Made by a program: the position numbers and the translations under genes
Part shown: one piece after another, positions 1 to 5,927 of the stretch
How the letters are laid out: every line of letters starts with the position of its first letter
How positions within the stretch are numbered: the stretch's first letter is position 1
Notes under the pieces: generated by a model
Databases searched by the model: none
The model's input: the letters and a program-made list of their open reading frames with translations, nothing else
Told to the model about the DNA's origin: nothing
Origin: Phycisphaerae bacterium
Lineage (GTDB): Bacteria > Planctomycetota > Phycisphaerae > Sedimentisphaerales > SM23-30
Assembly: GCA_021736565.1 (NCBI GenBank)
Contig: JAIPFO010000209.1
Location: 1-6,864, forward strand
Reading direction: 5' to 3'
Length of the DNA: 6,864 bases

Positions 1-357
1 CCCTTTATTCATTAGATGGTTATTATGGCATACTCAAGGCGGCATGTCAATATTTCCCTCAAGCAAATCTCCAAAATGGTCCGATACCTCACTCCAGAGG
101 ATGCATTGGATGGCAGAGTATCGATTTCAAAGCACATAGGCTCCACGCTATTGCGATATTTGGTAAAGTCCTGGCACTGGGGTAGGTTTATCGCTGGCAT
201 AAACAATTTTTCGAAAACGGAGCTGCGGCATTTCATGCAGTTGTGTTTTCGAGACAGATGTGATATTCAATCAGAAAAGAGGCTCCGCGGCGTAGCTGAG
301 CTAAGATATATACTGTAAACCACTATTAAAAAACAACTTACATCAATTCCAGGGTAA
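1..357. other. Stretch without a convincing gene, downstream of ssrA
   Basis: No gene here can be supported with confidence. A plus-strand frame at 16-318 (100 residues) and an antisense minus-strand frame at 12-236 (74 residues) overlap each other. Neither has a Shine-Dalgarno sequence or a recognisable motif, and both overlap a promoter-like sequence at 22-50, so chance is the simplest reading. The plus-strand frame is the better of the two, and a lineage-specific small protein cannot be excluded. The minus strand reads a run of six T at 333-328, about 25 bases past the ssrA 3' end. There is no GC-rich hairpin before it, so it is at best a weak terminator. The DNA just after an ssrA 3' end is a common integration site for genomic islands, but no attachment repeat or integrase is visible. 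Confidence 0.5.
22..50 (-). promoter_or_regulatory. Sigma70-type promoter firing leftwards out of the window
   Basis: Read on the minus strand, a perfect -35 hexamer TTGACA (50-45) is followed after exactly 17 bases by CATAAT (27-22), which differs from the consensus -10 at one base. Transcription would start near position 15 and run off the left edge. The minus strand then reads ATGAATAAAGGG at 12-1; the AAAGGG could be part of a ribosome-binding site for a gene just outside the window. The match is strong, but which gene it serves cannot be seen. Confidence 0.55.
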
Positions 358-711
358 TGGAGGCGGGGGGAGTCGAACCCCCGTCCCGTGATGTTTCGGT
401 ACAAGCCTCTACGTGTGTAGTCGGTCTATTTAAGAGATTCGCCGCGTGTAACTCCGGTCGACAGGATTTACATTTGGCTAGTTCGACTGTTTTCTTACCG
501 TCCCTGCGTCGAGCAGACAGGATCAGCCAGCCCACTGTCGTCGTTCAATCCCAATAGCGGGCGTCTCGGGTTGAACGGGAGCCTTAATTAGGCTGCCATG
601 CGCAACTGGTTGTTGGCATTTAAAAATGTTGCCAGATGATTAACCAGGCCAACTGACATCCTGGACACGCCACTCGTACGTCATCTCATCCGGTCGATAC
701 CTTTCGCCCCC
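358..711 (-). ncRNA. ssrA: tmRNA (transfer-messenger RNA)
   Basis: This RNA rescues ribosomes stalled on broken mRNAs: charged with alanine, it enters the A site and then serves as a short message whose tag marks the protein for degradation. The 5' end GGGGGCGAAAGG (711-700) and the 3' end CGCCTCC plus discriminator A (364-358) pair as a 7-base acceptor stem. A G-U pair at position 3 is the identity element read by alanyl-tRNA synthetase. The T arm has stem GGGGG/CCCCC around the loop UUCGACU, as in other tmRNAs. A pseudoknot-like GUUGGCC/GGCAAC pairing precedes the resume codon by about 11 bases. CGUUCAA/UUGAACG pairing follows the tag, consistent with PK2. CCA is not encoded (TTA follows the discriminator). 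At 354 bases it is a normal one-piece tmRNA, with its own promoter at 755-783. Confidence 0.97.
588..617 (-). other. ssrA: tmRNA tag reading frame (ANNQLRMAA, stop TAA)
   Basis: The resume codon GCC lies 95 bases from the tmRNA 5' end (E. coli: 90). It is preceded by UAAAU, which keeps the U-A found at positions 85-86 in E. coli. Nine codons read ANNQLRMAA and end in TAA. The stop lies in the loop of a GCC/GGC hairpin, as is usual. With the alanine brought by the RNA itself, the tag would be A-ANNQLRMAA. The terminal -AA needed for ClpX recognition is kept, but Met replaces the common Leu or Val before it, and Arg sits where many tags have a neutral or aromatic residue. An in-frame GCA 15 bases upstream would give a longer tag, but it falls inside the PK1 3' stem. 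Confidence 0.82.
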
Positions 712-754
712 TGGACTAATAATCCAGAGTAGAGTCTCGATGACTTACCTTATG

Positions 755-783
755 ATTATAAATAACTCACAGGAGAATATCAA
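755..783 (-). promoter_or_regulatory. ssrA promoter with UP-like tract
   Basis: On the minus strand, TTGATA (783-778, one mismatch to -35) and a perfect TATAAT (760-755) are separated by exactly 17 bases. A nine-T tract (796-788) lies just upstream of the -35 box, where an AT-rich UP element would sit. Transcription would start near 748, leaving a leader of about 36 bases to be removed by RNase P at 711. This is the architecture expected for an abundant constitutive RNA. Confidence 0.8.
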
Positions 784-784
784 G

Positions 785-862
785 ATGAAAAAAAAATATG
801 TCGTTATTCGGGCAATAGGGGCCATATTTATTGAAAGGCAGGGGGGCTTTATCTGCTCATGA
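785..862 (+). CDS. Possible 25-residue peptide (doubtful)
   Basis: An AGGAGA ribosome-binding-site-like sequence (771-776) stands 8 bases before an ATG. That ATG opens a short frame reading MKKKYVVIRAIGAIF and ten further residues, ending in TGA. The start is basic and the next stretch hydrophobic, like the beginning of an export signal or a tiny membrane peptide. Against it: it overlaps the divergent ssrA promoter, its 3' end runs into the 3' end of the CPBP gene on the other strand, and the AAAAAAAAA run is explained by the ssrA UP tract. It may be chance or a remnant of a lost gene. Confidence 0.12.
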   Translation: MKKKYVVIRAIGAIFIERQGGFICS

Positions 863-1583
863 TCAGTTCATGGCCGATGACCATGATGCCGGCATCGACC
901 AGGGCATGGGAGAGCCATATACCCAGCAGGGTTTTCTGTCGCTGATACATCCAGCACCACAGACCGCCGCCGATGCCCACGGCCGTTCCCAGCAGGATGG
1001 TCAGCCAGAGCGGGAACCAGACGCTCAGGACGATGTAATGATGGCCGGCGAACGCGGCTGAGGCGAGGATTCCGGCGATGGCAGGGGGGCAAAGGAGTCG
1101 CAATCGGCCGTAAACGAACCATCGCCAGTAGTATTCTTCCAGGAGGGAGTGGGCCAGGGAGATAAAAACGGCCATGATCCAGAAATGCTCAACCAGCCCC
1201 AGGCTTTCGGTCTTCTCACGCACCAGCTCGCCGCATTGGCGAACATAATCACCCAGCGGTGTATATTTATAGCACGTGAACATGATACCGACGATCAGCA
1301 GGCCGGTGAGCAGGCCAAGTGGCAGTGATTTCAGGTGCTTTTTCCAGGGGCTTGTTTTTTCATAAGCCTTGATTAAGCCGAGAGATATGTCGGTCGCCAT
1401 GCGTTTTTCTAATAAAAAATAAACCAGCAACGGCCAGGCGGAGGTAAAGAGCTTTGTGATGCCATAAGCTATTTTGTCCGCAGGAGATTCACCCAAGGTA
1501 ACAAAATAAAAAAAAGCCCCCACGGTTGGAAGAACCATGGCCAGGATCACACAGGCATATAGACTTTTAGGCTTGTTATCCAT
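849..1583 (-). CDS. CPBP family intramembrane metalloprotease-like protein
   Basis: A 244-residue polytopic membrane protein with about seven hydrophobic segments (near 8-30, 45-59, 86-104, 133-148, 165-180, 184-210 and 217-236). It carries the CPBP (Abi/CAAX protease, Rce1-like) signature. Motif 1 is EEYYWR (E149, E150, R154). Motif 2 is FAGHH (F178, H182). The last motif is HALVD (H226, D230). These Glu and His residues form the presumed metal site within the membrane. Family members process prenylated or other membrane peptides, or act in peptide self-immunity; the target here is unknown. It starts 53 bases after the DUF1080 stop and could be co-transcribed with it, but there is no clear Shine-Dalgarno sequence before the ATG. 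It ends about 140 bases before the tmRNA 5' end. Family assignment is firm, activity and role inferred. Confidence 0.85.
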   Translation of the reverse strand: MDNKPKSLYACVILAMVLPTVGAFFYFVTLGESPADKIAYGITKLFTSAWPLLVYFLLEKRMATDISLGLIKAYEKTSPWKKHLKSLPLGLLTGLLIVGIMFTCYKYTPLGDYVRQCGELVREKTESLGLVEHFWIMAVFISLAHSLLEEYYWRWFVYGRLRLLCPPAIAGILASAAFAGHHYIVLSVWFPLWLTILLGTAVGIGGGLWCWMYQRQKTLLGIWLSHALVDAGIMVIGHELIMSR

Positions 1584-1602
1584 TGAGAGTACATTCGTAC
1601 TT

Positions 1603-1619
1603 TTTTATTGTGTTCGATT
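1603..1619 (-). repeat. 17-base repeat, copy upstream of the CPBP gene
   Basis: The minus strand reads AATCGAACACAATAAAA, which matches 16 of 17 bases of the sequence at 6371-6387 upstream of rbsD. It lies about 20 bases before the CPBP start codon; the rbsD copy lies about 27 bases before its start. It could be a shared regulatory site or chance. AACACAAT also occurs at the DUF1080 start codon (2295-2288). Confidence 0.3.
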
Positions 1620-1636
1620 TATCAAGATGCCGCAGG

Positions 1637-2290
1637 TTAGTCTTTAATCGCGAGTTCTCTGATTTTAATGTTCTTGAAATAAGCGTTCCTTTTGGGGTCG
1701 TGGCCCTGTATGACGAAGGTTCCTTTTGAGAGTTTTCGTCCTGGCCATCCTTGGAAGTTTACGTTATCTGCTTCGGTGTAATTGGAAATAATTTTTCCAT
1801 CGATCTTGATGATCACATTTTTTCCGTTAACGATGATTTCCTGGGTATACCACTGGTTGTCCCTGGCATTCTGTTCCAGCACGTTTTTGGCATCGTATAA
1901 ACTGCCTGACTTCTTGGGGTCCGAATGCGTCTGGTTTACCTGGCATTCATACCCCTTTTCAGGCCAGCCGTTTTCTTGATATTCGGTATGGAAATAAATG
2001 CCGGAATTACTGCCCGGGGTGGTCATGATCTGGGCAGAAAACTCAAAATTGGTGAAATCGGCGTTGGTGCCATCGCCGATGTAGAACAAATGGCTCCGGC
2101 CGTTAGAGACCTTAATGGCCCCATTTTCGACGGAAAAACAGCCCGGCTTTTCACTGGCTTTCCAGCCGGTGAGGTCTTTACCATTAAACAGCGGTCGCCA
2201 TCCATCGCTGGAAGATTTGACGCCACTGCAACCGGCCAGGCCCATCATCATAATTATTGTCATGCATGTTGATCGTAAGAAGTATTTCAT
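1637..2290 (-). CDS. DUF1080 / 3-keto-disaccharide hydrolase family lipoprotein
   Basis: A 217-residue exported lipoprotein. The signal peptide (residues 1-20, MKYFLRS then a hydrophobic run) ends in the lipobox LAGC, with C21 as the lipidated residue. The mature part is one DUF1080 (PF06439) beta-sandwich of the concanavalin-like type. It shows the family's FNGKDLTGW (35-43), GSNSGIYFHTEYQ (93-105), KGYECQV (112-118) and GTFVIQGHDP (190-199) motifs. Characterised members hydrolyse 3-keto-glycosides made by a 3-dehydrogenase, so this enzyme probably acts at the cell envelope on an oxidised sugar. The ATG at 2290 is preferred because GGAGAA (2300-2295) stands just before it and it gives a proper signal peptide; an upstream in-frame ATG at 2320 would disrupt both. 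It carries the same kind of conserved leader as the URO-D gene. Family is clear, substrate is not. Confidence 0.93.
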   Translation of the reverse strand: MKYFLRSTCMTIIMMMGLAGCSGVKSSSDGWRPLFNGKDLTGWKASEKPGCFSVENGAIKVSNGRSHLFYIGDGTNADFTNFEFSAQIMTTPGSNSGIYFHTEYQENGWPEKGYECQVNQTHSDPKKSGSLYDAKNVLEQNARDNQWYTQEIIVNGKNVIIKIDGKIISNYTEADNVNFQGWPGRKLSKGTFVIQGHDPKRNAYFKNIKIRELAIKD

Positions 2291-2396
2291 TGTGTTCTCC
2301 ATGTTTGATGCCAGCGTCATAAGTATTTTTGAAGCCGATTTTCCGCATCTTAAAGGTTGATCCGCTATTGGCGGGTTGACTTTTGGCGTGGGAATC
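2291..2396 (-). promoter_or_regulatory. Conserved leader element, copy A (upstream of DUF1080 gene)
   Basis: This 106-base leader is a diverged copy of the one at 3623-3727. Read on the minus strand, its landmarks are CACGCCAAAAGTCA (2390-2377), a 20-base spacer, CCTTTAAGATGCGG (2356-2343), CTTCAAAAATAC (2334-2323), CTGGCATC (2314-2307), then GGAGAAC (2300-2294) and ATG. The spacer contains CCGC-CAATA-GCGG, a small hairpin. Conservation of blocks and spacing outside coding sequence points to a regulatory function: a bipartite protein-binding site or a structured 5' UTR. No standard -35/-10 pair is evident. Confidence 0.6.
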
Positions 2397-2452
2397 CATC
2401 GTGTTTTTTGATGTAAATTTCCCCATACTGCTCTATGCGTCTAATGAATTAT

Positions 2453-3622
2453 TTATTTATAGATGCCGTATTCATAGGCCGCGTCAAATAAGGCGACGAT
2501 ATTTTCGGCCGGTACGCCTGCCTGAATGTTGTGGACATTATTGAACACAAACCCGCCACCCGGTTTAAATGCTTCGACATATTTTTTTACATCGGCTTTC
2601 ACTTCTTCCGGCGTGGCAAATGGCAGGACATGCTGTGAATCGCAACCGCCCCCCCAAAGGACAATATCCTTGCCGAATGTATTTTTGAGCGTATGAGGGT
2701 CCATGCCATCCGCGCTGACCTGTACCGGGTTCAGTATATCGACACCATTATCGATCAGCTCTGAGATCAGGGGTGTGCAGTTTCCGCAGGTATGATACCA
2801 TATTTTTGCATCCGTCTGACTCTTAATGAACTGGGCCAGTTTTTTCTGCCGGGGTTTGACGATCTCTTTATAAAATATACCTGAGAACAACGGGCCACTC
2901 TGGCCGGCCAGGTCGTCACCGATCATGACGACATCAACGATATCGCCGACGGCGTCCATGAACCCTTTATGGAAATCCATCCAGAATTTCAGGGTCTGGT
3001 CCAGCAAGGCTTCACAGAAATCCACATTTTCGATGGTATCCATAAACCAGCGTTCCAGTCCTCGCATATACCAGCAGTACTCATAGACCACGCCGCTGAT
3101 CCCTGTGCATATCGCGTAGGGCGTTTCTTCCCTGAGCTTTAATGCCTGTTCTCTTACCCCGGTAAACCGGGTCGGATCGTCGCCTTTGGGGAAGGGATAG
3201 TCTGCGATATCTTTGAGTGTCGCATCGGCGAGGGGATGGTGGGAGATATCCATATACAGTTGCTGGTCGTCGGGCATTGACCAGACGACACCAAATTCAT
3301 CCTTCAGGTCGTGCCACAGCCGTCCCTTTCGGGTGTTCTGTTCAATCCCACCGTTGAAGCTGTCGGGGCCATGAGCGCAGATATACCGGGTGTCGACATG
3401 GAATTTTTTTAAAACGGCTTCACTGGGCTTTACGAGCTGCTGGACGGGATCCAGGATTTCAATCACTTCATCCCATCCCAGATGTTCTAACAGGGCCTCA
3501 TAAGCCTTCTTGTGAATGCCGGTCTGGAAACCGCCCAGGTCAATCGGGACCCGGTCGGGTTCCTGGTGATTGATCGCTTTTAGTACACGTTCTCTTGGCG
3601 AAAGAGTTTCTTTGAAATCCAT
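2453..3622 (-). CDS. URO-D family protein, methyltransferase-like (not HemE)
   Basis: A 389-residue cytoplasmic TIM-barrel protein of the uroporphyrinogen decarboxylase superfamily (PF01208). It opens with SPRERVLKAINHQEPDRVPID, typical of the MtaA/MtbA-like branch. The N-terminal arginine-rich AGRY-type motif that defines heme-pathway HemE is absent. HTCGN (H277, C279) followed by GGGCDSQ (C327) resembles the His-x-Cys...Cys zinc site of methylcobamide:thiol methyltransferases, though the 48-residue spacing is shorter than in MtbA, so the third ligand is uncertain. The likely role is methyl transfer or an unknown reaction linked to sugar catabolism, given the symporter upstream and DUF1080 downstream; no corrinoid protein gene is in the window. 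GGAGAA (3634-3629) fixes the ATG. The conserved leader B precedes it. Superfamily is certain, reaction is not. Confidence 0.88.
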   Translation of the reverse strand: MDFKETLSPRERVLKAINHQEPDRVPIDLGGFQTGIHKKAYEALLEHLGWDEVIEILDPVQQLVKPSEAVLKKFHVDTRYICAHGPDSFNGGIEQNTRKGRLWHDLKDEFGVVWSMPDDQQLYMDISHHPLADATLKDIADYPFPKGDDPTRFTGVREQALKLREETPYAICTGISGVVYEYCWYMRGLERWFMDTIENVDFCEALLDQTLKFWMDFHKGFMDAVGDIVDVVMIGDDLAGQSGPLFSGIFYKEIVKPRQKKLAQFIKSQTDAKIWYHTCGNCTPLISELIDNGVDILNPVQVSADGMDPHTLKNTFGKDIVLWGGGCDSQHVLPFATPEEVKADVKKYVEAFKPGGGFVFNNVHNIQAGVPAENIVALFDAAYEYGIYK

Positions 3623-3727
3623 TTATAGTTCTCCAATAAAGATGCCAGGGTTCCTGTATTTTGAAGTCATTTCCCGCATCTTAAAGGGGGATTTTGAAGT
3701 TGAAAAATGACTTTTGACGTGAGAGTC
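3623..3727 (-). promoter_or_regulatory. Conserved leader element, copy B (upstream of URO-D gene)
   Basis: This is the second copy of the leader seen at 2291-2396. On the minus strand it reads CACGTCAAAAGTCA (3721-3708), a 20-base spacer, CCTTTAAGATGCGG (3687-3674, identical to copy A), CTTCAAAATAC (3666-3656), CTGGCATC (3648-3641), GGAGAAC (3634-3628) and ATG. The spacer is A/T-rich rather than G/C-rich but can form TTTT/AAAA pairing around the same centre as in copy A. CTTCAAAA also occurs twice within this copy. TGACT and AGTCA (3728-3708) form an inverted pair around the first block. It fills almost all of the gap to the symporter stop. Confidence 0.6.
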
Positions 3728-3750
3728 AATGTTATATACCCGGAATTTAT

Positions 3751-5754
3751 TTAACTGAGCCACAGATACAATACAACCATAATGGCCAACAAGATACCCG
3801 TAATGACCCGCGGGTCCCCGATACCGGTAACCTTACCCTGAGTAATGGCGGCCAGGGGATGGTCCCAACAGACATCTTCAATGGTTTTGGGATCCGGTTT
3901 TTCAGTCGATAAACTCACGGCGATATAAATGACCATGCACACGGCAAAGAGGATCGGCCCGGCCAGCATGAAGGGGATTCCAAGGCCCTGGACGGGGTCG
4001 GTTACCAGTCCGGCGAACCCTTCTTTAGGTGCGTCCAAAATAGCCATCCCCACACTCTGCATATCCATTACGAAATAAACGACCCCCATGGCACAGCCGA
4101 TGGCAAAGGTGGCCAGGGCGGCCTTGTTGGTGCCGCGGCGCCAGAAGATGCCCATTAGGAATACGGTTGTTACTGCCGGGGCAAAGATCATTGGGATCTT
4201 GTTGATCGCTTCAAAAATCGTTCCAAACTGATCGCCCTGGGTGGACCAGAGGATCGCCAGGACCATAACGACGCCGGCACTGATTCGGCCGATTAAAACC
4301 TGTTTGGCATCAGAGGTATCGGGATTGAAACGTTTGACGATATCCACAGAGATCAAAGTCGAACAGCTATTTAAGGCGGCGGCGATCGTACTCATTAACG
4401 CTGCCAGCATACCGGCGGCTAATAATCCAACAATACCATAACCACTGGGTATAAGTTTCTTTATCATGACAGGTAGTGTCTTATTGTAATCGAGCATATT
4501 ATCTTCGTTTTCATATTTCTGATTATCTAATAATGCTGCGACACTGGCTTTTCTGAACTTCTCAGGAAAGTGAGTCATTTTAACTCGTTCAGATGAACCA
4601 TTGTTGTCTGCCAGGTCAGTGATGTCAGCAACAACCCATTTATCATCATCTTTTTTGATCAACACTTCTTCGGTGCCAAGTTTCATTAACTTTTTGCCGT
4701 CATCCGCATCGGCTATCTGTATCGCGTCATTCGTCATAAGAAACGGAATGGCCTTATCTCTGACTTCAGCCTTAAGCGGTATGTTGATCTGGTTGCTTGA
4801 AAACATCATGTATCCAATCACACCGGGGAACACCATCAAGAAGACCGGCAGGATCTTTAAAAACCCTGCAAAGAGCGGCCCATTCTGGGCGGCACGCAAA
4901 TCTTTGGCCCCTAATACTCTCTGTACGATAGTCTGATCAGAACACCAGTACCAGATCCCAAGGATAGGATAACCCAATAATACTGCTAACCATGAGAAGC
5001 CTCTCAAGTGGCCGTTATTATCTCTGATCGATTGGACCATATTCATCTGGTCAGGCTTCAATTTTGCTTTAAATTGCTCGTAGTTTTCAATACCACATTC
5101 CGGTAAAAATTGTATGCCAAGAACGACAATTAAGATCGCCCCGCCGAGCAGCAGGAAGGTTTGGATCGTTTCGGTAACCACCACGGCCTTGAGGCCGCCT
5201 AAAACGGTATAGACCACGGTAACGCCCGAGATGATCAAGATGGACCAGATGATCGGTACACCCAAGAAGCTTTCAAATAATTGAGCCCCGGCAAAAAGGC
5301 TGATACCGATATGGATCAGCAGTGCACCAAAGATCGCGACAACCGCCAGGCAGGTTCGGGCCTGGGCGCTGTAACGTTTTTCGAGATATTCAGGAAGGGT
5401 TGATATCTTGCTCTTAAAATAAAACGGGGCGAAAACCAGTCCCAAAAGGATCAGGCAAAATGAAGCCATCCATTCGAAGTTGCCGATGACCATGCCGCTA
5501 TCATTACCGGCGGCGGCCAGGCCCACCAGGTGCAAGGTCGAAATGTTCGATGCGAACAGTGCCGCCCCGATACTGAACCAGCCGAGTGATTTTCCGGCGA
5601 GAAAATACTGTTGACTGGAGGCATTTTTTCGATACCCCACCCATATGCCAATCAACATAATACCTATTAAATAGGCAGCGATAACAGCAATGTCAATGCC
5701 TGCAATCTTGTTACTGTTTGAAATCTCACCTAGCATCAATAAACTATTAATCAT
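3751..5754 (-). CDS. Sodium:solute symporter, SGLT-like sugar transporter with large loop insertion
   Basis: A 667-residue inner-membrane symporter of the SSS/SLC5 family, with about 14 hydrophobic segments, predicted to import a sugar or polyol with Na+. Family marks include the signature region starting GGLKAVVVTETIQ (186-198), WYWCSDQTIVQRVL (268-281), close to the WYWCTDQVIVQR of animal SGLTs that includes sugar-contacting Gln, and LLAAGMLAALMSTIAAALNS (444-463), whose TM8-type helix supplies the Na2-site serines. Between GYMMFSSNQINIPL (~314-327) and TLPVMIKKLIPSG (426-438) lies a hydrophilic stretch much longer than in most bacterial relatives; residues ~340-424 look inserted. The C-terminal tail (CWDHPL, 629-634) precedes a last helix. 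AAAGGTGG lies 8 bases before the ATG, and a promoter lies at 5806-5834. It is larger than the usual ~500-550 residues. The substrate is unknown. Confidence 0.93.
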   Translation of the reverse strand: MINSLLMLGEISNSNKIAGIDIAVIAAYLIGIMLIGIWVGYRKNASSQQYFLAGKSLGWFSIGAALFASNISTLHLVGLAAAGNDSGMVIGNFEWMASFCLILLGLVFAPFYFKSKISTLPEYLEKRYSAQARTCLAVVAIFGALLIHIGISLFAGAQLFESFLGVPIIWSILIISGVTVVYTVLGGLKAVVVTETIQTFLLLGGAILIVVLGIQFLPECGIENYEQFKAKLKPDQMNMVQSIRDNNGHLRGFSWLAVLLGYPILGIWYWCSDQTIVQRVLGAKDLRAAQNGPLFAGFLKILPVFLMVFPGVIGYMMFSSNQINIPLKAEVRDKAIPFLMTNDAIQIADADDGKKLMKLGTEEVLIKKDDDKWVVADITDLADNNGSSERVKMTHFPEKFRKASVAALLDNQKYENEDNMLDYNKTLPVMIKKLIPSGYGIVGLLAAGMLAALMSTIAAALNSCSTLISVDIVKRFNPDTSDAKQVLIGRISAGVVMVLAILWSTQGDQFGTIFEAINKIPMIFAPAVTTVFLMGIFWRRGTNKAALATFAIGCAMGVVYFVMDMQSVGMAILDAPKEGFAGLVTDPVQGLGIPFMLAGPILFAVCMVIYIAVSLSTEKPDPKTIEDVCWDHPLAAITQGKVTGIGDPRVITGILLAIMVVLYLWLS

Positions 5755-5769
5755 AAAATACCACCTTTA

Positions 5770-5904
5770 TTATTTGGTTATTATCCAAACTCTTAAAAAA
5801 CGTCGATTATACCCATCTTCATTGATTATGTCATGTTCTGATGCATTTAAGTCTTTACCAATTAAAGCCTTGGTTGTCTTGCCTCGGTCCAACTGATGCA
5901 CCAT
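5770..5904 (-). CDS. Candidate 44-residue small protein between rbsD and the symporter
   Basis: A short frame fills the rbsD-symporter gap almost exactly: its ATG is 23 bases after the rbsD stop and its stop is 15 bases before the symporter ATG. It reads MVHQLDRGKTTKALIGK, then a charged middle (DLNASEHDIINEDG), and ends YNRRFLRVWIITK. It is soluble, has no signal peptide and matches no family I recognise. The nearest Shine-Dalgarno-like sequence (GGTGGG) is about 14 bases before the ATG, which is too far to be good. A consensus-like promoter for the symporter lies within it (5806-5834), which argues that the stretch may simply be the symporter's promoter region. I regard coding as possible but unproven. 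Confidence 0.25.
   Translation of the reverse strand: MVHQLDRGKTTKALIGKDLNASEHDIINEDGYNRRFLRVWIITK
5806..5834 (-). promoter_or_regulatory. Sigma70-type promoter for the symporter
   Basis: On the minus strand ATGACA (5834-5829, one mismatch to the -35 consensus) and a perfect TATAAT (5811-5806) are exactly 17 bases apart. Transcription would begin near 5799 and give a 5' leader of about 45 bases containing the AAAGGTGG ribosome-binding site. This suggests the symporter, possibly with the genes after it, can be expressed independently of rbsD. Confidence 0.6.
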
Positions 5905-5927
5905 GAGTCTTGTTCATGCCCACCACA

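Noticed and set aside
16..318. 100-residue plus-strand ORF as a real gene
   Set aside because: No ribosome-binding site, no recognisable motif, an overlapping antisense ORF and a consensus-like opposing promoter within it. Not excluded, but not supportable.
1..357. Genomic island integrated at the 3' end of ssrA
   Set aside because: No integrase, no direct repeat of the ssrA 3' end and no clear change in gene type are visible in the 357 bases available.
338..557. Overlapping ORFs on both strands (for example one starting MEAGGVEPPSRDVS at 357)
   Set aside because: They lie inside the tmRNA gene; translations of this kind are a well-known false annotation over tRNA and tmRNA 3' ends.
831..1252. 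Several 75-84 residue ORFs on both strands
   Set aside because: They are shadows of the CPBP gene, whose motifs fix the true frame.
2453..3622. Annotation as heme-pathway uroporphyrinogen decarboxylase (hemE)
   Set aside because: The HemE N-terminal arginine motif is absent, the protein has MtaA/MtbA-like HTCGN and GGGCDSQ motifs, and there are no heme genes nearby.
2307..3648. CTGGCATC-N4-TTGG-like sequence resembling a sigma54 promoter in the two leaders (2314-2298 and 3648-3632)
   Set aside because: The -12 part overlaps the GGAGAAC ribosome-binding site, the GC of the -12 element is missing, copy A has ATGG instead of TTGC, and transcription would start at or past the start codon.
5771..5800. 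TTTAAGA near the symporter start as a third copy of the conserved leader
   Set aside because: Only a 7-base core and a few following bases match. The CACGYCAAAAGTCA block, the 20-base spacing and CTGGCATC are all absent.
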